From Solirubrobacterales bacterium (lineage in GTDB: Bacteria; Actinomycetota; Thermoleophilia; Solirubrobacterales; Solirubrobacteraceae), in contig PMKB01000358.1 of NCBI GenBank assembly GCA_003157595.1, positions 280 to 8,796 on the forward strand: 8,517 bases of DNA, given 5' to 3'. Under the pieces are notes generated by a model. The model did not search any database. It saw only the letters and a list, made by a program, of their open reading frames with translations, and was not told the DNA's origin. Positions 1 through 5,724 of this stretch are shown here, one piece after another. Numbering within the stretch: the stretch's first letter is position 1; the number at the start of each line of letters is the position of its first letter. Position numbers and translations under genes: made by a program.

Positions 1-951
1 GTGCTGCTCGCGGGTCTGCAGCGTCAGCACGAAGCCCCGGCGACCGTCCACGTCATGGGTCTCGCCGGCGATCCGCCCCGGCATCCGCCGCACGTGCTCC
101 TCGCGCGTGGCGAAGAAGCCGAACGACGGGCCGCCGAAGTCGAGCCGGTTGCCGAGCGACTGCCCCTCGCCGACGCATACGTCGACGCCGAGCGTGCCCG
201 GCGCCTCGATGATCCCCAGAGCGAGCGGATCCGCGCTGCAGACGACCAGCGCCCCATGCACGCGCGCGGCGGCGATCAGCGGCTCGAGGTCCTCGACCGC
301 GCCAAGGAAGTTCGGTTGTGCAACGAACACGGCGCTGACGTCCTCGTCGATCGCCCGCGCCCAGGCGGTGGCATCGGTGACGCCATCGGTGAGCGCGACC
401 TCATCGACCGTGGTGCCGTAGCCGGCCGACAGCGTACGCAGCGTTTCGCGCGCGTGCGGATGGACGGCGCGCGAGATCACGAAGCGCGGGCGGCCGTTGG
501 TCAGCTTGGCCAGGTATCCGGCGGCGGCGAGCGCCGAGGGGCCCTCGTAGACCGACGCGTTGGAGACGTCCATGCCGGTCAGCTCGCAGATCGCCGTCTG
601 ATACTCGAACATCACCTGCAGCCCGCCCTGGGAGATCTCGGACTGGTAGGGCGTGTAGGGGGTCAAGAACTCGGAGCGGCCGAGCAGCATGTCGATGAGC
701 GCCGGAACGTAGTGGTCATACATGCCCGCGCCGAGGAAGCAGAGCTCGTCCTCGGCGCTGCCGTTGCGCGCCGCCAACGTCCGCAGGTGCGCGTAGACCT
801 CGGCTTCGCCGAGCCCGGCTGGAAGGTCCAGCGCGCGGTCCAGGCGCAACGCCGCCGGGATCTCGCCGAACAGCTCCTCGACGCTCGCGACGCCGATCGC
901 CTCGAGCATCGCCTCGCGGTCGGAGTCGGTGACGGCGGTGTAGCGGCTCAT
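1..951 (-). CDS. gcvPA: Glycine dehydrogenase (decarboxylating) subunit 1, P-protein alpha subunit; C-terminus cut off by the window edge
   Basis: This is the N-terminal 317 residues of the first subunit of the two-subunit P-protein. With subunit 2, which carries the PLP lysine and is not in the window, P-protein decarboxylates glycine and passes the aminomethyl group to lipoyl-GcvH in the cytoplasm. Family hallmarks are visible: FLGAGMYDHYVP (residues 72-83), the run from EFLTPYTPYQ to EISQGGLQVM (94-114), EYQTAICELTGMDVSNAS (116-133), LGNRLDFGGPSFGFFA (266-281) and GRIAGETHDVDGRRGF (292-307). The family is usually about 440-450 residues, so roughly 130 are missing beyond position 1. The ATG start lies 5 nt after the gcvH stop, with no clear Shine-Dalgarno sequence, which suggests translational coupling. 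The missing part should be followed by gcvPB. A fused single-chain GcvP is unlikely, because the sequence starts and reads as the split-type subunit. Confidence 0.95.
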   Translation of the reverse strand, partial: MSRYTAVTDSDREAMLEAIGVASVEELFGEIPAALRLDRALDLPAGLGEAEVYAHLRTLAARNGSAEDELCFLGAGMYDHYVPALIDMLLGRSEFLTPYTPYQSEISQGGLQVMFEYQTAICELTGMDVSNASVYEGPSALAAAGYLAKLTNGRPRFVISRAVHPHARETLRTLSAGYGTTVDEVALTDGVTDATAWARAIDEDVSAVFVAQPNFLGAVEDLEPLIAAARVHGALVVCSADPLALGIIEAPGTLGVDVCVGEGQSLGNRLDFGGPSFGFFATREEHVRRMPGRIAGETHDVDGRRGFVLTLQTREQH

Positions 952-956
952 CGGTG

Positions 957-1343
957 TCAGCTGAGCAACGCGACGTAGGCGTCGCGCGCGAGCAGCGCGT
1001 CGGTCTGCGCGGGATCCGCAAGGCGGACCTTGACGATCCAGCCGGCGCCGTATGGGTCCTCGTTGATCGCCTCGGGCGCCTGCCCGAGCGCAACGTTCAC
1101 CTCGATTACCTCGCCCGCGAGCGGCGCGATCACATCCGAGACCGCCTTGACGGACTCCACCTCGGCGTAGGGCTCGTGCTGGGTCAGTTGCGTGCCGACC
1201 GCGGGCGGCTCGAAGAACACGACCTCGCCGAGGGCGTCCTGGGCATGCCAGGTGATGCCGAAGGTCGCGACGTCGCCGTCGATGCGGGCCCAGTCGTGCT
1301 CAGGGTGGTAAAGCAGATCTTGCGGATAGGACGCTTCGGCCAT
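957..1343 (-). CDS. gcvH: Glycine cleavage system H protein (lipoyl carrier)
   Basis: This 128-residue protein has the family's usual length. It carries the aminomethyl intermediate on a lipoyl-lysine arm between P-protein and T-protein. The lipoylation motif ESVKAVSD is present (residues 63-70), with the acceptor lysine at K66. Other conserved parts are the N-terminal HPEHDWAR (13-20), the FGITWHAQDALGEVVF strand region (29-43) and NEDPYGAGWIVKV (94-106). The ATG at 1343 is supported by a good ribosome binding site 10 nt upstream. The gene sits 33 nt after gcvT and 5 nt before gcvPA, so the three look co-transcribed. The C-terminal residues after the GWIVKV strand are the least conserved part and look normal. 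Confidence 0.97.
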   Translation of the reverse strand: MAEASYPQDLLYHPEHDWARIDGDVATFGITWHAQDALGEVVFFEPPAVGTQLTQHEPYAEVESVKAVSDVIAPLAGEVIEVNVALGQAPEAINEDPYGAGWIVKVRLADPAQTDALLARDAYVALLS

Positions 1344-1353
1344 CAGCTTGCTA

Positions 1354-1358
1354 CCTCC
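1354..1358 (-). promoter_or_regulatory. Ribosome binding site of gcvH (GGAGG)
   Basis: On the minus strand the sequence reads GGTGGAGGTAGCAAGCTG and then ATG. The GGAGG core is 10 nt from the gcvH start. It is one of only two strong Shine-Dalgarno sequences in the window (the other precedes murB) and fits a need for high H-protein translation within the gcv operon. That last point is inference. Confidence 0.7.
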
Positions 1359-1376
1359 ACCTTATTGGTTTGGCGC

Positions 1377-2438
1377 TCACACCTTCAACAGCGGCCGCTT
1401 CTCAACGCGTGCCCGCCGGTGCTTGCCGCGCACGTCGATCTCGAACTCGCTGCCCACGACCGCCTTCGCCGCCGGCAGGTAGGCCATCCCGATGCCCACA
1501 TCGAGGGTCGGCGAGAAGGTGCCGCTGGCGACCACGCCGCCGCCCACCACGAGGTCCCCGGGGCGCGCGGCGCCACGGTCGGTGATCACGAACGGGACCA
1601 GCAGCTCGGCGGGCCCATCGGCGCGCTGCGCGGCGACCGCCTGCGCGCCGATGTAGCCGCCGGCCGCACGGCAGCACCAGGCGAGGCCGGCCTCGATCGG
1701 GCCCCTCTGCACCGAGAGGTCGTTGCCGTAGAGATGAAAGCAGGCCTCCGTGCGGAGGGTATCGCGCGCCGCTAGGCCGGCGGGCTTGGCGCCGCGGCGC
1801 AGCAGGGCGTCCCACACGGCGGGCGCGTCCGCCGGCTCGAGCAGGAGCTCCACGCCCGCCTCGCCGGTGTAGCCGGTGCCGGCGACGAGCATGTCGACGC
1901 CTTCGATCGTGCGCGTGCCGATCGTCATCCGCTCAGGCAGCGGCGAATTCGCGATCGCCTGCACGATCTCGCGTGCGAGCGGTCCCTGCACCGCGATCAT
2001 CGCGTAGTCGCCGGCGCGGTCGATCACCTCCGCGTCGAAGCCGCCGGCGTGGACGCGAAACCAGGCGAGGTCGCGCTCGTGGTTGGCCGCGTTGGTGACG
2101 GTGAGGTAGCGCTCGGCCTCGAGGCGGTAGGTGAACAGGTCGTCGAGCACGCCGCCGTCCTCGCGCAGGAGCAGGCTGTACTGGGCGCCGCCGATCGGGA
2201 TCCGCGCCACGTCGTTGGTGCAGAGGCGGGCGAGCAGCTCGGCCGCCGCCGGCCCGGTGGTCTCGATCTGGCCCATGTGCGAGACGTCGAACGCTCCGGC
2301 GCTGCTGCGCACCGCCAGATGCTCGGCAATCACACCGTCGTAGCGAACCGGCATCTCCCAGCCGGCGTAGGGAACCATCCGTGCGCCCAGCGCGACGTGG
2401 GCCTCATGCAGCGGCGTGTGGCGAAGCGGAGTCGACAC
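1377..2438 (-). CDS. gcvT: Aminomethyltransferase, glycine cleavage T protein
   Basis: T-protein transfers the methylene group from aminomethyl-lipoyl-GcvH to tetrahydrofolate and releases ammonia. The sequence is full length (353 residues from the GTG at 2438; the family is about 360). Visible motifs, numbered from that GTG, are the N-terminal RHTPLHEAH with VPYAGWEMPVRY (about 6-33), FDVSHMGQ (50-57), GGVLDDLF with the conserved Asp pair at 99-100 that includes the catalytic Asp, TNAANHERDLAW (115-126), TGYTGEAGVEL (188-198), GLAARDTLRTEACFHLYGNDL in two adjoining parts (221-241) and SGTFSPTLDVGIG (305-317). The start is uncertain. The GTG at 2438 has GAGG only 3 nt upstream, and an in-frame TTG at 2447 would add three residues without a usable ribosome site. 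A leaderless transcript starting at the GTG is possible. The gene leads the gcvT-gcvH-gcvPA operon and follows ftsZ after a 282-nt gap. Confidence 0.96.
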   Translation of the reverse strand: MSTPLRHTPLHEAHVALGARMVPYAGWEMPVRYDGVIAEHLAVRSSAGAFDVSHMGQIETTGPAAAELLARLCTNDVARIPIGGAQYSLLLREDGGVLDDLFTYRLEAERYLTVTNAANHERDLAWFRVHAGGFDAEVIDRAGDYAMIAVQGPLAREIVQAIANSPLPERMTIGTRTIEGVDMLVAGTGYTGEAGVELLLEPADAPAVWDALLRRGAKPAGLAARDTLRTEACFHLYGNDLSVQRGPIEAGLAWCCRAAGGYIGAQAVAAQRADGPAELLVPFVITDRGAARPGDLVVGGGVVASGTFSPTLDVGIGMAYLPAAKAVVGSEFEIDVRGKHRRARVEKRPLLKV

Positions 2439-2446
2439 CCACCTCA

Positions 2447-2452
2447 AACCTA
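2447..2452 (-). promoter_or_regulatory. Possible -10 element for a leaderless gcvT transcript
   Basis: TAGGTT on the minus strand fits the TANNNT form of actinobacterial -10 elements and ends 8 nt before the GTG at 2438. This is the spacing expected if transcription starts at or next to the start codon, as in leaderless mRNAs, which are common in Actinobacteria. No convincing -35 is visible. The case rests on one short degenerate match and on gcvT lacking a well-spaced Shine-Dalgarno sequence. Confidence 0.2.
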
Positions 2453-2484
2453 CAAGGTCGGGCCGGAAGCCACCCCGATGCTCC

Positions 2485-2685
2485 GCGCGCGGGGCCGGCG
2501 AGTGCCTGCCCGCCGGCCTCGCCGTCGAAGGAGCCGAGCTGCCCGGCGGCCCAGAGCGTGCGGGAGACCGCGTCCGGGCGGGCGAAGCTGGCGCCGCGCG
2601 CGCCGATCTTGCCGCTGTCGGGCTACCCGATCAGATCCGCGGCCGCGCTCGAGCCGGCCATCAGCTGGCGCACCGGCGAGTCGGT
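2485..2685 (-). pseudogene. Coding-like remnant with in-frame TAG between ftsZ and gcvT, product not recognised
   Basis: Read on the minus strand in the frame beginning at 2685, 64 of 66 sense codons by hand count end in G or C (GAT and GCA are the exceptions), while first and second positions are visibly less GC-rich. This is the pattern of a real high-GC gene, and it stops abruptly on both sides. The frame is broken by TAG at 2625-2623. Before the stop are GTG at 2673 and ATG at 2661 (MAGSSAAADLIG then stop). After it the reading is PDSGKIGARGASFARPDAVS followed by RTLWAAGQLGSFDGEAGG, with no ATG or GTG until beyond 2450. It could be a decayed gene, a truncated one, a real gene with a single stop mutation or sequencing error, or a chance effect of composition. 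I could not assign a family. The fragment is out of frame with gcvT. Confidence 0.35.
2493..2518. repeat. Perfect 8-bp GC inverted repeat, strong hairpin
   Basis: GGCCGGCG and CGCCGGCC flank a 10-nt loop, giving an all-GC stem of 8 bp in RNA from either strand. It lies between ftsZ and gcvT, about 55 nt before the gcvT start. There is no T-tract after it on either strand, so it is not a canonical intrinsic terminator. High-GC actinobacteria do use stems without U-tracts, so an attenuating or 3'-end role for the ftsZ transcript remains possible. It lies inside the coding-like remnant, where GC-rich codons alone could create it. Confidence 0.4.
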
Positions 2686-2708
2686 TTGTCGATCAGCTGG
2701 TGTGCGCC
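2667..2708. repeat. 7-bp inverted repeat just downstream of the ftsZ stop
   Basis: GGCGCAC at 2667-2673 and GTGCGCC at 2702-2708 are exact complements separated by 28 nt, beginning 22 nt past the ftsZ stop. The 9-bp word ATCAGCTGG also occurs twice in the same direction on the plus strand, at 2660-2668 and 2692-2700. The hairpin could protect or end the ftsZ message, but the loop is long and no T-run follows. Confidence 0.25.
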
Positions 2709-2729
2709 ATCGCTGCTGAGCAGTCGCGA

Positions 2730-3827
2730 TCAGCGCAGGAACGGCGGGACGTCGATGTCCTCGTCGCGGATCTCGACCGGGGCGCGCTCGGCGCGGCCGG
2801 AGCGCGGACGGCGCGGGCGGTCGCGCTCGTCGCCGCCGGCGATGTCGAAGGCGCCGCTGCGCGAACGCGATCTCCCCCCGTGCTGGAAGCCCGTGCCGAT
2901 CACCGTGACGCTGACCTCGTCCTCCAGGGCCTCGTCGATCACGGCGCCGAAGATGATGTTGGCGTCGCGCTCGGCGGCGGCCTGGACGATCTCGGCCGCC
3001 TCGTTGACCTCGAACAGGCCGAGATTGCGCCCACCGGTGATGTTCAGCAGGATGCCGGTCGCGCCGTCGATCGCCTCCTCGAGCAGCGGCGAGGCGATCG
3101 CCGCTTTCGCGGCGTCGGCGGCGCGGCTCTCGCCGGAGCCCGTGCCGACGCCCATCACGGCGGTGCCGGCGTCGGTCATGATCGTGCGCACGTCCGCGAA
3201 GTCGAGGTTGATCAGGCCGGGGATCGTGATCAGGTCGGTGATGCCCTGGACGCCCTGGCGCAGAACGTTGTCGGCCTCCTTGAAGGCGTCGAGGATCGAG
3301 GTGCGCCGCTCCACGACCGTCAGCAGCCGCTCATTGGGGATCACCAGCAGCGTGTCGACGACGTCGCGGAGCTTGCGGATGCCCTCCTCGGCCTGGCGCG
3401 CGCGGGTCGTGCCCTCGAACTCGAACGGGCGCGTCACGACGCCGACCGTCAGCGCGCCGATCTCGTTCTTCGCGATCTCAGCGATTACGGGAGCCGCGCC
3501 GCTGCCGGTGCCGCCGCCCTCGCCGGCCGTGACGAAGACCATGTCCGCGCCTTTCAGCGCCTCCTTGATCTCGTCGCGCGATTCGGCTGCTGCGCCGAAT
3601 CCGATCTCCGGGTTGGCCCCGGCGCCGAGGCCCTTGGTCAGTTCGGTGCCGATGTGCAGCTTGACGTCGGCGTCGCACATCGCGAGCGCCTGCGCATCGG
3701 TGTTGGCCGCGACGAATTCGACGCCGCGCAGGCCTGCGTCGACCATCCGGCTGACGGCGTTGGTGCCGCCACCGCCGACTCCGACGACCTTGATCACTGC
3801 GAGATAGCTACCGCCGTCCATATTCAC
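2730..3827 (-). CDS. ftsZ: Cell division protein FtsZ, tubulin-like GTPase
   Basis: FtsZ polymerises in a GTP-dependent way into the cytoplasmic Z-ring that recruits the divisome. The protein is 365 residues, with a short N-terminus before the first strand ([15 protein letters not shown], 11-25). The GTP-binding signature loop is [11 protein letters not shown] (100-110). The Glu at 103 is typical of Actinobacteria, and Ser at 109 replaces the more usual Thr. The T7 catalytic loop [11 protein letters not shown] is at 207-217 with N207, D209 and D212 at the same numbers as in E. coli. The tubulin-like C-terminal domain runs to about 315. An Arg/Ser/Gly-rich linker (316-350) leads to the partner-binding peptide DIDVPPFLR at the end. 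I take the GTG at 3827 as start because a weak TAGG lies 7 nt upstream. An in-frame ATG at 3821 is the alternative. A 170-nt gap with a promoter precedes it, and no ftsA is present. Confidence 0.98.
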   Translation of the reverse strand: MNMDGGSYLAVIKVVGVGGGGTNAVSRMVDAGLRGVEFVAANTDAQALAMCDADVKLHIGTELTKGLGAGANPEIGFGAAAESRDEIKEALKGADMVFVTAGEGGGTGSGAAPVIAEIAKNEIGALTVGVVTRPFEFEGTTRARQAEEGIRKLRDVVDTLLVIPNERLLTVVERRTSILDAFKEADNVLRQGVQGITDLITIPGLINLDFADVRTIMTDAGTAVMGVGTGSGESRAADAAKAAIASPLLEEAIDGATGILLNITGGRNLGLFEVNEAAEIVQAAAERDANIIFGAVIDEALEDEVSVTVIGTGFQHGGRSRSRSGAFDIAGGDERDRPRRPRSGRAERAPVEIRDEDIDVPPFLR

Positions 3828-3851
3828 ATCCGAGCCTAGAGTCAGAATGAA

Positions 3852-3889
3852 GGGTTTTCCTAGGGCGCCGCGAAGGCGCCGTAAAATCC
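3852..3889. repeat. Extended inverted repeat, predicted hairpin in the ftsZ 5' leader
   Basis: The core GGCGCC occurs at 3864-3869 and 3875-3880 around a 5-nt loop, giving a 6-bp all-GC stem. Outside it, GG-A-TTTT (3889-3883 on the minus strand) can pair with AAAA-C-CC (3858-3852) across an internal loop and one mismatch. Transcription from the promoter at 3892-3919 would start near 3885, so the core hairpin would begin within about five nucleotides of the 5' end of the ftsZ mRNA. Stabilisation of the message, control of translation or a protein-binding palindrome are all possible. No U-tract follows, so a classical terminator is unlikely. Confidence 0.5.
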
Positions 3890-3891
3890 AC

Positions 3892-3919
3892 GTTATGCAG
3901 GGCTTCGGGCGATTGTCAA
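3892..3919 (-). promoter_or_regulatory. Sigma-70-type promoter for ftsZ
   Basis: The minus strand carries TTGACA at 3919-3914, a perfect match to the housekeeping -35 element. After a 16-nt spacer comes CATAAC at 3897-3892, which matches four of six -10 positions. The predicted start near 3885 gives a leader of about 58 nt before the GTG of ftsZ. It lies in the ftsQ-ftsZ gap, the same position as the regulated ftsZ promoters known from Streptomyces. The local sequence is also less GC-rich than the flanking genes. Confidence 0.6.
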
Positions 3920-3920
3920 T

Positions 3921-3948
3921 GCAACCGCATCATCGCAACTTTCGTTGC
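3921..3948. promoter_or_regulatory. Possible operator: three GCAAC/GTTGC half-sites upstream of the ftsZ promoter
   Basis: On the plus strand GCAAC occurs at 3921-3925 and 3935-3939, and its complement GTTGC at 3944-3948. The last two form a perfect palindrome, GCAAC-TTTC-GTTGC. The first half-site lies 1 bp beyond the -35 element, so a bound protein would contact or block RNA polymerase. On the minus strand RNA the palindrome would be a 5-bp stem with a GAAA tetraloop, so a structural role at the 3' end of ftsQ is an alternative. No regulator can be named from the sequence. Confidence 0.35.
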
Positions 3949-3997
3949 AGATCGCCGAACCCTCGACCACGACCTGAAATCGGGTCTCCGCAGGCCG

Positions 3998-4816
3998 TTA
4001 ACCTGAGGTAGAGCTTGAGGGTCCGATCAGGGCCGCGGCCAGCGCGGTCGAGACCGTGGTGGCGCTCGCCGGCGTGGTGGATGCCGCGCCCGTGGCGCTC
4101 GCGGTGGTGGCGCTGGTCGCCGGATCGGCGACCTGTGCGGCGGGGCGCGACGGCACGCGCAGGTCGATGTAGACGGCTCCCCGCGAGCTCGGGTCCGCGA
4201 GCACGGCGGCGGCCGCATCCCACTTCGCGTGCAGCAGCGCGTAGTTGCCGAAGATCAGCCGCGGTCCGCGGTGCAGATAGATCGTCAGCGCGCCGTCGGC
4301 CCGGGTCACCGCCGCGGCACGCTCCCGCAACAGCGCCGGCGCGTCGCTCAGCACGCGCAGCGCCAGCAGCGCGAAGGCGTCGCCGGTGCGGCCGTTGGAC
4401 GGCGCGTGGGTGGAGCGCACTACCGGAAGCGAGCCCGTGTTGGCGAGACCGCTGATCAGCGCGCCGTCGGCTGCCAGGGGGAAGGAGCGGTGTGCGAGGG
4501 CCAGGCGGGCGATCGGCTGACGCTCGCGCACCTCGATCCGCACCGAGTGCGGGAAGTGCGTCTGTGCGCTGACGCCGTCGATCAGCGTGTAGGAGGCGAC
4601 CGACGCACGCAGCGCCGCGACTGAGAAGTCCGTCGTCGTCTGGGTGCGGGCCGCGGCGATCAGCTGGTCGGATACCGCCGGCAGCGCGTTCGGCGAGAGG
4701 CCCACGATGGTGACCTGATCCACGGCGAACAGCGAGCTCCCCCGCAGCACCATCCAGCCGCCGAGGCCGATCACCGGGAGCGCCACGAGGCAGGCGAGCT
4801 TGTGGCGCAGGGCCAT
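3998..4816 (-). CDS. ftsQ: Cell division protein FtsQ/DivIB
   Basis: FtsQ is a bitopic divisome protein that links to FtsB and FtsL and helps control septal wall synthesis by FtsW and FtsI. The 272-residue product has a very short cytoplasmic N-terminus, one membrane segment (about 7-24) and a POTRA domain (about 28-98) beginning LFAVDQVTIVGL and ending in the hallmark HFPHSVRIEVRERQPIA (88-104). The extracytoplasmic beta domain contains GNYALLHAKWDAAAAVL (190-206) and closes with YIDLRVPSRPA (216-226). A tail of about 45 residues rich in Ala, Ser and Thr follows (228-272) and looks disordered. The ATG at 4816 lies 32 nt after the murB stop without a recognisable Shine-Dalgarno sequence, and no better start is visible upstream in frame. 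The following gene is ftsZ, with no ftsA between them, as in Actinobacteria. Confidence 0.93.
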   Translation of the reverse strand: MALRHKLACLVALPVIGLGGWMVLRGSSLFAVDQVTIVGLSPNALPAVSDQLIAAARTQTTTDFSVAALRASVASYTLIDGVSAQTHFPHSVRIEVRERQPIARLALAHRSFPLAADGALISGLANTGSLPVVRSTHAPSNGRTGDAFALLALRVLSDAPALLRERAAAVTRADGALTIYLHRGPRLIFGNYALLHAKWDAAAAVLADPSSRGAVYIDLRVPSRPAAQVADPATSATTASATGAASTTPASATTVSTALAAALIGPSSSTSG

Positions 4817-4848
4817 CAGGTAATGCTTCGCGCTCGGGGCGCAAACCC

Positions 4849-5724
4849 CTACCAGGGAAAGCGAACCTCACCGAGCAGCGCCACCTCCGGCTCGAGTGAG
4901 ATCCCGAAGCGCACGCGGACGCGCTCGCGCGCGGCGGCCATCAGTTCGATGATCTCCGACGTGGTGGCGCCACCGGCGTTCTCGACGAAGTTGGCGTGCT
5001 GGGGAGAGAAGCGGGCGTCGCCGACCGCGAGATCGGACACGCCGGCCGCGAGCAGCAGCTCCCAGGCGCTGTGACCCGGCGGATTCTTGAACGTCGAGCC
5101 GAACGTCTTGATCCCCTTGGGCTGCGCCTCGTGGCGGCGCTCGCGCAGCGCTGCGAGCGTCGCCCGCACCGCCTCGGGCGCCGCCGGCGCGAGCGTGAAG
5201 CGCGCCCTGGCGACGATCTCCGACGCGGCGAGCGCGGAGCTGCGGTAGGCGAAGCCGAGCTCGCCCGGCCGGCGCCGCGTGACGCCCTCGACGGTCACGA
5301 TCTCGACCCAGTCGAGCACGTCCGCGAGCGCGCCGTCGTAGGCGTTCGCGTTCATCCGCACCGCGCCGCCGACGGTTCCCGGGATGTTGACGCCGAACTC
5401 GATCCCGGCGAGGCCGAGCGCAGCGGCCCGCGCCGCGACGGCGGGCAGCCGTGCGCCGCCGCCCACGCACAGCCCGGCGCCGTCGGGCTCGATCCGCGCG
5501 AGGTCGCGCTCCAGCTTGATCACCAGCCCGCGCACACCGGCATCGGCAACGAGCAGGTTCGATCCCGAGCCGAGGACGTGCACGTCGAGGTCCCGTTCAC
5601 GCGCCCACTCGAGCAGCCCGCGCAGCTCGCGGCCGGAGCCGGCGCGCGCGAAGTGCTCGGCGGCGCCGCCGGCGCGCACCGTCGTCAGCCGCGCCAGCGG
5701 ATAGTCGGCCTGCGGCTCAACCAC
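4849..5724 (-). CDS. murB: UDP-N-acetylenolpyruvoylglucosamine reductase
   Basis: MurB reduces UDP-GlcNAc-enolpyruvate to UDP-MurNAc with NADPH and FAD, the second committed step of peptidoglycan precursor synthesis. From the GTG at 5724 the product is 291 residues. The FAD-binding part has LTTVRAGG (14-21), LGSGSNLLV (51-59) and NIPGTVGGAV (113-122). The C-terminal domain has FAYRSS (158-163), GSTFKNP with the likely proton-donating serine at 210, HANFVEN (243-249) and LEPEV (277-281) with the conserved Glu. This is the shorter type II MurB without the Tyr loop. The GTG at 5724 is preferred because GGAGG lies 8 nt upstream. An ATG at 5769 would add 15 unconserved residues and overlap murC by 53 nt instead of 8. 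The gene's position between murC and ftsQ replaces the ddl seen in proteobacterial clusters. Confidence 0.95.
   Translation of the reverse strand: MVEPQADYPLARLTTVRAGGAAEHFARAGSGRELRGLLEWARERDLDVHVLGSGSNLLVADAGVRGLVIKLERDLARIEPDGAGLCVGGGARLPAVAARAAALGLAGIEFGVNIPGTVGGAVRMNANAYDGALADVLDWVEIVTVEGVTRRRPGELGFAYRSSALAASEIVARARFTLAPAAPEAVRATLAALRERRHEAQPKGIKTFGSTFKNPPGHSAWELLLAAGVSDLAVGDARFSPQHANFVENAGGATTSEIIELMAAARERVRVRFGISLEPEVALLGEVRFPW

Noticed and set aside
2448..2729. Glycine riboswitch upstream of gcvT
   Set aside because: This is the obvious place for one, but the minus strand lacks the conserved core words (such as the CUCUCAGG and GGAC-containing segments) and the tandem aptamer layout, and much of the gap looks coding-like.
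2711..2732. CTGC-TCA-GCAG stem at the ftsZ stop as intrinsic terminator
   Set aside because: The stem is only 4 bp with a 3-nt loop and no T-tract follows.
2049..3839. 596-codon open frame on the plus strand across gcvT, the gap and ftsZ
   Set aside because: It is antisense to two well-conserved genes and has no recognisable motif. Similar frames lie opposite the other genes.
3940..3997. tRNA-like GGGTTCGGC segment after ftsQ
   Set aside because: There is no acceptor stem, anticodon arm or matching T-stem around it.
3930..4871. 313-codon minus-strand frame overlapping ftsQ
   Set aside because: It is an Arg-rich out-of-frame reading. The ftsQ frame carries the membrane segment, POTRA domain and family motifs.
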